From contig NC_048546.1 of the NCBI RefSeq assembly GCF_902806685.2, positions 5,146,001-5,210,000 on the forward strand: a DNA stretch of 64,000 nt, read 5' to 3'. Positions 1 to 9,694 of this stretch are shown piece by piece. The position numbers were made by a program, and so were the translations under genes. The notes below the pieces were generated by a model that ran no database searches, was not told where the DNA came from, and saw only the letters and a list, made by a program, of their open reading frames with translations. The stretch comes from Maniola hyperantus (lineage: Eukaryota > Arthropoda > Insecta > Lepidoptera > Nymphalidae). Numbering within the stretch: the first letter of the stretch is position 1; each line of letters opens with the position of its first letter.

Positions 1-283
1 CACGGCCCAACCGTTCAACCGATTTTGATGAAATTTGGTACAGAGTCAGCGTTCATCCCGGGGAAGGACAAAGGCTACTTTATCTTGGAAAATCAAAGAG
101 TTCCCACGGCAATTTTAAAGGCCCATCCGTTTAACCGATTTATATAAAATTTATAGTACAAAGATAACTTGCATCCCAGAAATTGACATAGGCAACATTT
201 TATAGGTACTTGAAAATCAAAGAGTTCCCACGGGATTTTTAAAAACCTAAATCCACGCGGATGACGTCGCGGGAATCATCTAG
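1..283 (+). mobile_element. Helitron-like element, 5' part outside the window
   Basis: Non-autonomous Helitron of the common lepidopteran type. The body twice repeats the block 'cc(c)a(t)ccgtt(c/t)aaccgatt ... gagttcccacgg', then ends in a GC-rich hairpin (CGCGGATGACGTCGCGGG) and CTAG at 280-283 followed by T. A GC hairpin shortly before a terminal CTRR is the Helitron 3' signature. The duplicated inner block is shared with the copy at 43963-44287. Confidence 0.75.
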
Positions 284-383
284 TTTCTAATAATGTGGAA
301 TACATTTGCATTAGGTAATAAGTTTGGAGAGTAGAATACAGTGTATTAGTGTCAATGCCGATTTTTTTTAAAATTCTGATACA

Positions 384-665
384 AGTCAGCCCTTGACTGC
401 AATCTCACCTGGTGGTAAGTGATGATGATATATTGATGATGCAGGATATCACTTTGGATTCTAGACGGCATCGTACCGGAACGCTAAATCACTTTACGGC
501 ACGGCTTTACCGGTAGAGTGGTAACTAGCCACGGCCAAAGCCTCCACCAGACCAGACCACAGAGAAAATTTAGGAATTATAAAAACCCCAAATTTCCCCT
601 GCAGGGAATCGAACCCGGGACCTCCCACTAATAAGACCACAGCGCTCACCACTGCGCCAGGGTGG
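384..665 (-). mobile_element. tRNA-derived SINE (family B)
   Basis: Read on the - strand it starts with a tRNA-like head: A-box-like TGGCGCAGTGGTGAGCG (about 640-660) and B-box-like GGTTCGATTCC (about 604-614). The body contains the conserved 'ggcatcgtaccggaacgctaa' type segment. Related pieces lie at 3735-3893, 29499-29620, 30503-30795 and 44643-44692. It is not a tRNA gene because the acceptor stem cannot form. Confidence 0.75.
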
Positions 666-695
666 TTGACAAAATTGGGAATTTGACTCCAATTT

Positions 696-998
696 TTTAT
701 AAACCAGGATAAAATAATGACGTAAACTGAAAAAACTAATTTAATCGATCAAATAACAAAAAAGTTATAAGCATTTTAATATTTCTAATTAGACAGAGAT
801 AGCGATATAGCATTTTGACGTCACACCTTACTAATGCCATAGTAGCTTGGTGCGGTTTCATACAAATTTTCGTTTTGCGAGAAAGGGATACAAGACCCTC
901 CCACTCCAAAATTAAAACGCCTGTAACTTTGTAAATCTTTGTTGGATTTTAATATTTTTTTCACTGTACGTCATTATTTCTATTATCCTAGTTTATAA
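696..998. mobile_element. MITE family A, copy 1
   Basis: Terminal inverted repeats start TTATAAACCAGGATAAAA and end with its reverse complement. The inside carries TGACGTCA-like motifs and 'gacagagatagcgatatagc'. A second copy of nearly the same length lies in opposite orientation at 25293-25591. No coding frame. The superfamily is not clear. Confidence 0.8.
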
Positions 999-1496
999 AA
1001 AAGTAATAATATTTATCAAATTCAAAAGTAGGAAAATACCCAATTGTGGTTACAAAGTCTAGCCGGCTAGACGGCAATCCGATATTGGGTGGCTGAAATT
1101 ATTGATAGCCATCGATATAAATGAGAAGATATGCCCAAGCGAACGAAATTTTTCAAGGTTTTGGAACCAAATAAATCAGCGCCACCTCTTAGATACTAAT
1201 GAACGACCCGTTTGAAATCCAGACGTGACTGAGGGTGCATTGGTGCTAAAGCACCACTGAGTCGGTGCCATTTTGTTTGTTCAATGGCCCTGTCCATAGG
1301 AAGTAATATATAAGTCAATGTTGATAGCAAATAAAAGATAGCATGAAGTCTCTTGCTCGGGCAAAGGATTTGTTACAACTTTATCAATGACAACTTGGAA
1401 AGTTTGTGTTTCGAATTCGCTGCGAGCGATGTGGTAAAGCTGATTAGAGTAGTTTACGACCAGAAGCCATCTGTGGTCCTTTTACTTTTGAATCTT
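999..1496. other. Unassigned DNA with one short dispersed repeat
   Basis: The segment at about 1060-1120, with TCTAGCCGGCTAGAC followed by 'cgatattggg' and 'attgatagc', recurs in diverged form at 1845-1905. The rest shows no frame, RNA or known repeat. Confidence 0.4.
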
Positions 1497-1644
1497 TGAG
1501 GGGTTAAATTTTCAAAAATCCTTTCTTAGCGGATGCCTTCGTCATAATAGCTATCTGCGTGCCAGATTTCAGCCCGATCCGTCCAGTAGTTTGAGCTGTG
1601 CGTTGATAGATCAGTCAGTCACCTTTTCCTTTTATATATTTAGA
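1497..1644 (-). mobile_element. Helitron-like element, 5' portion
   Basis: On the - strand it starts TCTAAATATATAAAAGGAAA (ending at + position 1644), then a short CAGT/GACT run and the 'atcaacgcacagctcaaactactgg' type body also seen at 17299-17518. Its own 3' end is missing. It touches the next Helitron at 1645 with no spacer. Confidence 0.7.
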
Positions 1645-1830
1645 CTAGCTTATCCCCGCAATTTCGTCCGCGTGGACTACACAAATTTCAATCCCCTATT
1701 TACACCGGAAGTAGGTTACTTTTTATCCCAGAAAATCAAAGAGTTCCCACGGGATTTTTAAAAACCCATGAAGTCCAATATTAATTTTATTTGTATGAAT
1801 GAAGTCACGGGCATCAGCTAATGTAACAAT
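1645..1830 (-). mobile_element. Mosaic Helitron-like element abutting its neighbour
   Basis: The - strand 3' end CTAG is at 1645-1648, preceded by the typical 'ccacgcggacgaaattgcgggg' hairpin region. The body switches to the other Helitron subfamily (GAGTTCCCACGGGATTTTT) and then to a second 3'-like end, CGGGCATCAGCTAA, in the opposite sense near 1815-1822. This looks like recombination or nested insertion of two subfamilies. Confidence 0.55.
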
Positions 1831-2160
1831 AGGTACGTGTGGCCACGTCTAGCTGGCTAGACAGCCGTCTGATATTGGTCGGGTAATGTGTTTATTGATA
1901 GCGAAGTCAAGATTAGATACAGTAGCGACGAGCGAAGGCTCCCTATCTGTCATATAAAATGCCCTTTAGTACCTACCTACCTACCATTCTCAAAGGCAGG
2001 CAGCCGATGGGTTGCCTTTAATTATGTTCCATTCAGTTGCCATTAAATTGATAGATAAACTCGTATGGGAAACACAAGCTCGGATGCGAAATGACTTATA
2101 ATAATAACATCTAAAATATTATATGCATGCGATCACACACTCCCACTTACACACACGCAT

Positions 2161-2163
<3 letters not shown>
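1831..2163. other. Unassigned DNA
   Basis: It contains a diverged copy of the TCTAGCTGGCTAGAC repeat (about 1848-1862) and a short CTACCTACCTACC run near 1972. No gene is seen. Confidence 0.35.

Positions 2164-2245
<82 letters not shown>
2164..2245. repeat. (CA)n microsatellite
   Basis: About 82 bp of uninterrupted CA dinucleotide with imperfect flanking units on both sides. The apparent His-Thr frame across it is a product of the repeat. Confidence 0.98.
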
Positions 2246-2252
<7 letters not shown>

Positions 2253-2796
2253 ACAAAGCAAGCATACACACTTGTAATTTTATTATTGTATATACATTTA
2301 TTCTAAATCTATTCTGTTAACATTTTATTCACTAAGTAAAATATACCTTAAAATAATAATAACATACAATTCTATTAAATAAACTTAAATCTAAATTAAA
2401 ATTGTTTTTGTATTGAAATAATTAAAAAAAAATCGACATCTCGACAGTGTGAGAAACAATAACTCCCTAGACGTAACGTGAATAGTAGTAGTCGAACCGC
2501 GCTGCCAATAAAGTGAAAAAGTTTAAAGCAAAATAAGCTCTCGGGCGTAGTGATACGGCATAAACTAGCCTGCGCGCACGCGCTATCTCTATTGGTTCGA
2601 GGTCTCATTCGATTTTTGTTTTTCTCGATTGTAAATTTGATGTTTTTGACTCTAATATTATTTTATATATAAATCGATTTTAATACCACGACAAAATCAT
2701 TTCGCTTCGGGAAAACAACCATTAAAATTTCAGCGTGTATATAAGGGGGTCTCCCATACAACAAACGTGATTTTTTTTGCCGTTTTTATAGATAAT
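2246..2796. other. AT-rich DNA, no gene seen
   Basis: Long A/T runs and no credible frame or repeat apart from the edge of the fragment beginning near 2797. Confidence 0.35.
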
Positions 2797-2848
2797 GGTA
2801 CGGAATCCTTCGTGCGCGAGTCCGACTCTCACTTGGCTGGTTTTTAAG
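2797..2848 (-). mobile_element. End fragment of the GGTTCCGTAC repeat family
   Basis: On the - strand it reads AACCAGCCAAGTGAGAGTCG followed by a diverged GGATTCCGTACC. This matches the start of the longer copies at 13973, 54686 and (reverse) 36650-37037. Confidence 0.6.
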
Positions 2849-2928
2849 AATCCCAAGGGAACTTTTTCAGCAGGCTATTACTGTAGAAGCCTATAACTGT
2901 ATAATGAATGCAAGCTATCTCTGTACCA

Positions 2929-3376
2929 ACTAGATGATGCTCGTGATTTCGTCCATGTGGCATTTTCAAAAGTCCCGCGGGAACTCTGATTTTCTGGGAC
3001 AAAAAGAAGCCTAAGTCCATTACCTGAATGCAAGCTAGATATATCTGTACTTTTCGTCAAACCCGTTAAATGGATGGGCCGTGAAAAACTAGCAGACAGA
3101 CACACTTTCGCATTTATAATAATTACATTAGTATGAATGGACAGCATAATACAACTAGATGATGCTCGTGATTTCGTCCATGTGGCATTTTCAAAAGTCC
3201 CGCGGGAACTCTGATTTTCTGGGACAAAAAGAAGCCTAAGTCCATTACCTGAATGCAAGCTAGATATATCTGTACTTTTCGTCAAACCCGTTAAATGGAT
3301 GGGCCGTGAAAAACTAGCAGACAGACACACTTTCGCATTTATAATAATTACATTAGTATGAATGGACAGCATAATA
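2929..3376 (-). repeat. Exact 225-bp tandem duplication of a Helitron copy
   Basis: Two adjacent 225-bp units start at about 2929 and 3154. No difference is visible between them. Each holds a Helitron on the - strand: 3' CTAG at the left edge, 'gaaatcacgagcatcat' before it, an internal CAGACAGACACAC run, and TCCATTCATACTAATG at the 5' end, plus about 10 bp of flank (cagcataata). Because the flank is duplicated too, segmental tandem duplication explains it better than two insertions. The 169-codon - strand frame across it exists only because 225 is a multiple of three. Confidence 0.9.
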
Positions 3377-3556
3377 AAATAAAACAAAAATATTTTGCTA
3401 TAAGCGAGATTACCTTGTGTGCACTAACCTTAACAAATCACTGTACTAGTACTATTTTCAGAAAAATAAACATTTATCAAAGAACGTGAGTTTCTCCTCA
3501 ATTCTATTCTCTCAATAATATCTCTCGAACCTATTCGTTATTTGTATCATTTAGTA

Positions 3557-4049
3557 CAGCGATTCCCAATTGGTGGCCCGCGGAACGCTGGGTTCCGTGG
3601 AAGGGTCACAGGGGGTTCCACGGTCTGTCCGAGGGTTACCTAAATAAGACGTTTGTGGAAACGGCTCATAACCGCGCCGCACCGTCACGCCTACACGGCA
3701 GTCTAAGATGGAAGCTACCCGGTAAGTATACTCCTAATCGGTTTCTACACGGCATCATACCGGGAACGCTCAATCGCTTGGCGTTACGTCTTTACCGGTG
3801 TCCGGTAGGGTGGTAACTAGCCGCGACCCAAGCCTCAAATCGAACCGGGACCTCCAACTTTTAATACAACAGTGCACGCACTGCGCCACGGAGGCAATTA
3901 TTAACGTCATAGTATTTCTTCGTCACAATAAATGTTTTGCAATACTTATAATAATTATTATTTATCATTATCAAAATAGCCAGCTAGGGTTCCGCCAAAA
4001 AAGTATGATCAATTAGGGTTCCATGGCCAAATAAAATTGGGAACCCCTG
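3557..4049. mobile_element. Non-autonomous hAT-type transposon with exact 8-bp TSD
   Basis: The element starts CAGCGATTCCCAATT and ends AATTGGGAACCCCTG, matching the hAT terminal consensus (CAGNGNTTCCCAA). It is bounded by ATTTAGTA at 3549-3556 and again at 4050-4057, an exact 8-bp target-site duplication. Its 493 bp hold no transposase frame. A SINE sits inside at 3735-3893. Confidence 0.92.
3735..3893 (-). mobile_element. SINE family B fragment nested in the hAT element
   Basis: It contains 'ctacacggcatcataccggg' and the tRNA-like head (GGAGGTCCCGGTTCGATTTG on the - strand) of the SINE at 384-665. The nesting dates the hAT insertion before the SINE insertion. Confidence 0.7.
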
Positions 4050-4230
4050 ATTTAGTAGACAGTCGTAATAACTTTGTCACACACTTGACCAAGGCCTTAG
4101 CATTGAGGGATTGGAACCTTCATTATTGTGAGCTGTTATAGTAGGTACACTGAACAATATTTGCAAGAATCATTTTCACGTACATAATGTATATTTGTTG
4201 AACATTGTGACCTTTATCAGAGTGAACTGG

Positions 4231-4370
4231 ACTATAGTTTGCGACAGGTTGAGTTGGCAAGCGGAGTATGAGGCACACCGCACGTCACCCGCGCTCGCCC
4301 ACACTAGGTTAGCGCGGATGTTGTGCGGGGCGTTCCCTCCCCGATTGCCATCTCGACCATTCGCGTATTA
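4231..4370. mobile_element. GC-rich palindromic MITE (CGCGACAGGT family), copy 1
   Basis: Left end TTTGCGACAGGTTGAGTTGG and right end CCATCTCGACCATTCGCGTA are an inverted pair around a GC-rich core containing GCACGTCACCCGCGCTCGCC. Relatives at 11345-11506, 38064-38228 and 39055-39210, and a broken one near 62828, share the termini and core. Confidence 0.85.
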
Positions 4371-4533
4371 GATAACTCTGTGTATATTATAATTAGCACA
4401 GATAAGAGAAGATAGTTATAACTATCCAACTCCAGACGCACGTTTCATCCCAACACCGAAGTATCTTTAAAAGATAGACTCTACTGTGCTCTACTACAAA
4501 GTGGTCTTGCTTGTTTAAATATGCACCTACTTG

Positions 4534-4735
4534 TTTTTTTTTTTTTTTTTAATTTTTTAAAAAGATTATTCGCCATGTTAAATGAGTAAATATTCCCCTT
4601 TCCTCTCCAACTAACCGTCAGGCTTGTGCTAGGAGTAGGTACGACAATAAAATTATTATAGTGCAACGGGCGGGGTTTGAACCGTCGACCTTCAGTTTTC
4701 AGTCCACTCCTTTACCGGTTGAGCTATTGAGGCTC
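4534..4735 (-). mobile_element. tRNA-Phe-like SINE with poly(A) tail
   Basis: On the - strand the 5' end is GAGCCTCAATAGCTCAACCGG with an A box, an anticodon-arm-like GGACTGAAAACTGAAGGTC and B box GGTTCAAACCC. About 110 bp of unrelated body follows and then an A-rich 3' tail (T run at 4536-4549 on +). This poly(A) SINE differs from the (GAT)n-tailed family. The short frame read across it is spurious. Confidence 0.8.
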
Positions 4736-5032
4736 AGAAATGTAGGTATTACATAATATTATGTATTTGAATTTCGCGCATGAAAAAATAACAAAATATA
4801 TCAAAACAAAAGCAATAAACATCGCCAATTACCTACTAGAAAGAGCTCTCTACTTCGACTTGTATGCTTGTAAGTGATAAACCTTATCACAGTCCACCGA
4901 CTTGGGATGTCAAAGTCATACCAGTTTAATCTGAATATGCGCAAAAAATTCTGGATTTAACCTGCATCGGATAGCGAAGTTAAAAATAGCAAAATGGTAC
5001 GGATAATATTAGTTTGTACTAAAAATAATAAA

Positions 5033-5296
5033 CATTATCACGATCAACCCTTCGCCGGCCTACTTCTGGCCATAGGTCTCCCTTCAGAATTAGGAGGGTA
5101 TAGGCCGTAGTCTGCTAAGCTGGCCCAGTGTGGCTTGGTACTATTGGTAGACTTCACACCTTTGAGAAAATTGTGGAGAACTCTCAGGTATGCAGGTTTT
5201 CTCACGATGTTTTCCATCACTGTTAAAAAAAATGTGTGTTCTTACCTACCTCCGAAAAATTAGAGGTCAGTATTGAACCCCCGACTTCCCGAATAA
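5033..5296 (-). mobile_element. (GAT)n-tailed SINE, family C, diverged copy
   Basis: Carries the family segments 'gatcaaccc.tcgccggcc', 'ggtagacttcacacctttga' and 'tctcacgatgttttcc', and ends in a weak tRNA-like head. The reference copy for the family is 29865-30180. Confidence 0.75.
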
Positions 5297-5854
5297 GTGG
5301 CTCGAGTTTTACATAGTATATATAAATTCATCAGTTTCCAGACATTTCAAAAGAAACTTTTAGTTATTACACTTTAGATATAGCAGACGCTTAACCTGTC
5401 TTATTCCATTAATGTACGAGGGCAAACGTTTTTGTAGACCAGAATTAATCCAACCCTACAAATATAAAATAGATTGTTTAACTTGAAATAATCTATAGAA
5501 AGCGCTTTGAATATAATAAGAAATTGTAATAAGAAATGCGATCAACACACCATGTAATGGTTAATGGTGATAAATCAATGGGTGTAACACCACATATAAA
5601 ATGGTTGCCGTTGTACCACATGCGTGTACGCAATTAATTGTTATTTGTAACGAATATTTTACTTAGATCGAAAGTTACATATTTGAAAGATGGCGTCGTA
5701 ACTTTAGGACGTATCGTTTAGGGCTGCCGCATTTTATTAAACAAAAAAGTTCATTAAAAAAGTTAAAATTGATTACCTTATGACTCGGTAACTAAATTAT
5801 TACTGTATGGTCGATAGAAGACTAGTAGAGAAAATACGTTTTTATGTTCTAGTG
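5297..5854. other. AT-rich DNA, no gene seen
   Basis: No repeat partner or coding signal is recognised in this stretch. Confidence 0.35.
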
Positions 5855-5972
5855 GATACCTACCTATTACCTACCTAAAAATCGTTGCATTAGGTACTGC
5901 AGTAGAGCACCTACCTAGTAGGTACCTACCTACCGGGTACTACCTACCCACTAGGTAGGTAGCTAGCTTCTA
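5855..5972. repeat. Cryptic GTAGGTAC/GTACCTAC simple repeat
   Basis: Irregular clusters of CTACCTA, TAGGTACC and CTAGGTAGGTAG make a partly self-complementary tract. Short pieces of the same motif are scattered through the window, so this is low-complexity drift typical of these genomes and not an element with ends. Confidence 0.65.
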
Positions 5973-6098
5973 CCCACTTAAGTTTTATACAAAACTGCTA
6001 GTTGCGGGTGCCCGACTTCCCTCGGGTGGAATTTCTGAAATTCATTTTTTATTAGGTAAGTTAGGTCTACGTTGTAAAGAAAATATAGTGCAGTATGT

Positions 6099-6264
6099 GG
6101 CAGTAAATAATGTACATCGGCTTTTAGAATGATATTTCGGCTTTGTAGAGCGTTATCTCTGTCACTCATATACCTATATGACGTTTTGTCGATCGCAACG
6201 ACAGAGACAATGCTCAACAAAACAGCTGTCTCCTTCTAAAGGTCGATGTACATTATTTTATGCC
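6099..6264. mobile_element. MITE family E, copy 1
   Basis: Inverted ends 'ggcagtaaataatgtacatc' and the reverse complement of 'gatgtacattattttatgcc'. An inner arm GTAGAGCGTTATCTCTGTCA also pairs with CAACGACAGAGACAATGCTC. A relative lies at 44694-44875. Confidence 0.8.
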
Positions 6265-6362
6265 GTGGTACAGTACCTACCTATGCAAGTTTCTGGACTA
6301 AATATCATGTCAAGCTCTACCTGACTGATTGACTGGTTGACTGACATAATATCAACGTAGAG

Positions 6363-6537
6363 CCTGATACCCGCGACTTTATCCGCGTGGATTTTAAAGA
6401 TCCTGTTGGAGCTCTTTGATTTACATATCCGTTTCCAGGAGGCTCTTAGCCATCAAGATTGGTTCAGCGGTTGAGCAGTGAAAAAGGAACAGATAGATAG
6501 ACAGACAGATAATTCTCATTTATAATATTAGTATAGA
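6363..6537 (-). mobile_element. Helitron-like element, degraded
   Basis: Contains ACCCGCGACTTTATCCGCGT at the 3' side, 'ggttcagcggttgagcagtg' inside and 'cagacagat...ttataatattagtatagat' at the 5' side (- strand). Confidence 0.65.
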
Positions 6538-6844
6538 TGTTCTACCCATTCCTGGCTCTGAGCAACTGACAAAGTAATTTTAGCAACTCAATAAAATACA
6601 TGTCGCAATTCTATGGTTTTTTCTCTCTAGATGCGCATGAAATGACGATTAACTCAGAAAAATGAAGTCATCCAGTCATTAAACATTTCAAACAGTAAGT
6701 CGAGCAATAAACACTACAGCTCGCGGTTGTAACTAAATAAACATCCTTATCTTTTTATTTTCATCTCCGTAAGCTAACTGTCGGTGTCTGCTTAGTACGA
6801 CTAATCCGAAAAAAATGTTTTTTTGATTTTTGGAACAGGTTTAC

Positions 6845-6930
6845 TATTATCCTCAAGTTTCAGTTTTCCAAAAACCCCGTGGGAATTCTTTGATTTTCCG
6901 GGACAAAAAATTAGCCTATGTCTTGTATTC
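6845..6930 (-). mobile_element. Helitron internal fragment
   Basis: About 85 bp matching the family body: CCCCGTGGGAATTCTTTGAT followed by 'ttccgggacaaaaaattagcctatg'-type sequence. Confidence 0.55.
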
Positions 6931-6965
6931 TTGCCGGGTTTGCTCAGTAGAATTTGATTTTGGTA

Positions 6966-7135
6966 CCATTAATGACAGCTACAATGTCATGATCGAATCA
7001 CCTCTGATCTTCCTCTGATTGCTTGACGCTCTCTCACTATTGGCTGCAATGTATTGGTGCAAGAAGAATCGCACAAATTCAGCCAATCACAACAATTATT
7101 GAGATTGTAATAATCATTGATGCAAGTTTTACGAA
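6966..7135 (-). mobile_element. Fragment of a DNA element related to 9408-9694
   Basis: In reverse orientation it shares 'aaacttgcatcaatgattat' / 'acaatctcaataattgttgt' and the 'ttggctgcaatgtattg' segments with 9408-9694. One terminus is lost. Confidence 0.55.
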
Positions 7136-7235
7136 ATCGACCAGCAGGTGGTAGAGTCTTGATATACGAGTACCATAAGTGGCACGAGGCTGTCCTACAT
7201 GAAATAAAGAAATTCATTTCATATGTTTTTCCCTG

Positions 7236-7545
7236 GGGTGCAAGCTATCTCTATACTGAATTTCGCCGGTTAAAAACGGATAGGCCGTGAATAGAATAGA
7301 ATAGAATGTTTTTTATTCAAGTAAACTTTTTACAAGTGCTTATGAATAGTCAGGTAGTTTTAATTTACCACTGGTTCGGAATGCCGTTCCTACCGAGAAG
7401 AGCCAGCAAGAAACTCGGCGGTTGCTCTTTTTAATTTTTTTTTGTGAAAGTGAAACCATTCGTCTAAGGTAAAAACTGAAAAGCTGGCTGACAGATAGAT
7501 AAACAGACACACTTTCGCATTTATAATATTAGTAAGTACGGATTT
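7236..7545 (-). mobile_element. Helitron split by a dispersed repeat
   Basis: Helitron pieces at 7236-7290 (gcaagctatctctatact...ggccgtgaa) and 7470-7545 (aagctggctgacag...ttataatattag) flank an inserted repeat at 7291-7438 that contains ACCACTGGTTCGGAATGCCG. That repeat is also found at 13498-13630, 19003-19068 and (reverse) 20150-20262. Confidence 0.65.
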
Positions 7546-8047
7546 TTGTGCGGACGAAGTTTTATTAAAATTAAAGAGCTTGTTGACTTGTCTTTATTTT
7601 TTACCCGACTGCGGCGAAGCCCAAAGGAGGGTTATTTACACACATGAGTTCAATAAGGAGAAAATACGAGTAAGTAGGATATTGTTGTTTTATAGTTAAG
7701 TACATATTAAAGATTTAACTGTGGATATAAAGCAAGTATAAATAAAGAGGCCAGTCTGAAAGATGAATCTCGAAAACATGGAAAAACCTTTAAAACTGTC
7801 TAACTATGAGAATGTGTCAAATGTAGCAAGCGGGGAAAATTGCAAATCCATGTTTCCATTGCGAGCACAAAGTTTTAGTGAGGAAAATTTTGTCAGTTGT
7901 AACTTGTAGGAAGTGCAAACTGACAATAACTTTTATTAAAACTTTATCATTCTTATTTTAAATTTTTTTTTAAAGTGACAGCTTAGGATGAGTGACGATC
8001 GTAATGATGATGAGTGAGTCCACATTAAATTTGATTTCAGTAAACAC
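7546..8047. other. Unassigned AT-rich DNA
   Basis: Near 7598-7632 there is a short piece reading TTTACCCGACTGCGGCGAAG, which looks like a dispersed repeat end. No gene is seen. Confidence 0.35.
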
Positions 8048-9055
8048 AATAGGCTACTTGACTCATATCTAATTTCGTCCAATAAATGATAATTTATTAT
8101 AGTATTTTGCTTAAGACAACGAAATATATCAATAACAATTTTTAAAAACGCAGGATGGATATATAAATCCAATTTTAAAAAATACAGTTTTTATTTTTAT
8201 TTGAAACTCAGAAAACGCTGTCAGCCATGATGTGACGTCATTAAATATGTAAACAACCAAATGTCATCCCTATTGACTAACGTAGTATCCATATATATAA
8301 AATTTCAAGTCCTGACTAACTTATATATCAACGCACAGCCTAAACATCTAAACGGCTGGTTCTAGATACATGAAATTTGGTGGGTGTGTTCTTTGTAGGT
8401 AAAGAGAAGGTATCCACTAGGAAAGGATTTTTTGAAATTCCACCCCTGAGTGGGTTAAATGGGGGTTTGAAATTTATGAAGTCCACGCGGGCGGAGTCAC
8501 GAGCATAAGCTAGTTTTTATATATTTCTAAAAACTCATAGTAAACGTAAAAAATTATCGTTTTCTCTTTATAAATTGAATAAGTTATTAAGTAAGACTTA
8601 CAACAAAGTGATCTTTGCAAAAATAAATTTGGGTTGCAGTCGTTAGTGATATAGGATCCCTTTAAGCAAGTCTTCGCGTGTTACGTATATTTATTTCACT
8701 GGGCACTCTAATCCACAACTTTCCTGTGGTCTTTATCGATGCGTTTTTACATTCTCGGATGATACAATAACGATAATTCCTATATTTTTCATGTTAACTA
8801 GTATAGTATAGAAGTCATGTTTATTAAACTTTGGGAAGTTATGGTGTTGTTTACAAATGCATGACGTCAGAGCACAGATAATCTATCGACCAAACATGGC
8901 CGACAGTGTTTTCACCTGTCTAAGAAAAAAATATTTTTAAATTAAAGTTTTACGGTTTTTAGGGCGCAAAAAAATATAGTGTTAATTTTTTTGATCTAAT
9001 AGGACAAATATTAACCATTTAAGACCTACTTAAAAAAAGTGTCAACTAGCCTATT
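8048..9055. mobile_element. DNA transposon derivative, about 1 kb, family D
   Basis: Left end AATAGGCTACTTGACTCA and right end GTGTCAACTAGCCTATT are inverted. The right 240 bp (8820-9055) matches the compact element at 58111-58382 in reverse, including 'catgacgtcagagcacagat' and 'ttaggggcgcaaaaaaatat'-like sequence. The left part carries similar TGACGTCA and TGTAAACAA motifs. A Helitron at 8293-8514 is nested inside. No long frame remains. Confidence 0.65.
8293..8514 (+). mobile_element. Helitron-like element nested in family D transposon
   Basis: 5' part ATATATATAAAATTTCAAGT, body 'caacgcacagcctaaacatc', 3' part CCACGCGGGCGGAGTCACGA then 'gcataagCTAGT'. It belongs to the same subfamily as 31036-31376. 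Confidence 0.75.
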
Positions 9056-9407
9056 ATTAGCATTTCGACTATCGAACACTTCAATCGAACTCGATTAAAA
9101 GAGTACCTAATGTACTAAAATATGTATCGTTCCATATAGGTAGGTACGTTTCAAGGCTTGTTTTACAATCAATTTAAGATTTTTTAATATAATATCTACG
9201 GGAAAGAAAATATATGTACATATAAATAGGTAGGTACCTATTTTTATTTTGTTAGTTACTTAAACTATTCGAATGCGAATCAATCGGTAATTTAAAGAAA
9301 AAAATATATAGGGAGATCAAAAATTAGGTTTTGTGTATACGTATCAAAAAATGTTAAGAACTTTTTAGAGGTTAAAATAAAAGATCAAGCTTAACAAGGC
9401 AATTGTC
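9056..9407. other. AT-rich DNA, no gene seen
   Basis: Only GTAGGTAC-type motifs and A/T runs. Confidence 0.35.
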
Positions 9408-9694
9408 TAAAACCTGCATCAATCATTATTACAATCTCAATTGTTCTGATTAGTTGAATTTGTGCGACTCTTGTTGCAATCTTGGCGACTACATTTAGTA
9501 AGTAATATTTTCAGAATTAAGTTTTTTTTTTAATGTATTAGTGTAAGTAGCCGTTAGTTAATTTAATAAATAAAAAAAATAATAAAAAAAACACAATGCA
9601 TTGTAGCCAATAGTGAGCGAGCGTTAACCAATCAGAGATGATTGCGATTGTGACATTGTAACTGTCATTCTCCCGCAATCGCGCAGCAGGTTTA
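9408..9694. mobile_element. Short DNA transposon with GCAGGTTTTA termini
   Basis: Starts TAAAACCTGCATCAATCATT and ends GCGCAGCAGGTTTA, giving a terminal inverted repeat of about 10 bp. Inner segments (CAATTGTTCTGATTAG, CCAATCAGAGATGATTGCG) resemble the fragment at 6966-7135. Confidence 0.6.

Noticed and set aside
600..665. Possible tRNA gene
   Set aside because: A and B boxes are present but the acceptor stem does not close and a SINE body follows; SINE head. The same applies to 28520-28612, 30100-30180 and 4665-4735.
2123..2320. His/Thr-repeat protein frame
   Set aside because: It is a translation of the (CA)n microsatellite.
2878..3387. 169-residue frame with an exact 75-residue repeat on the - strand
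   Set aside because: The repeat is the 225-bp Helitron duplication; no start context, domain or composition of a gene.
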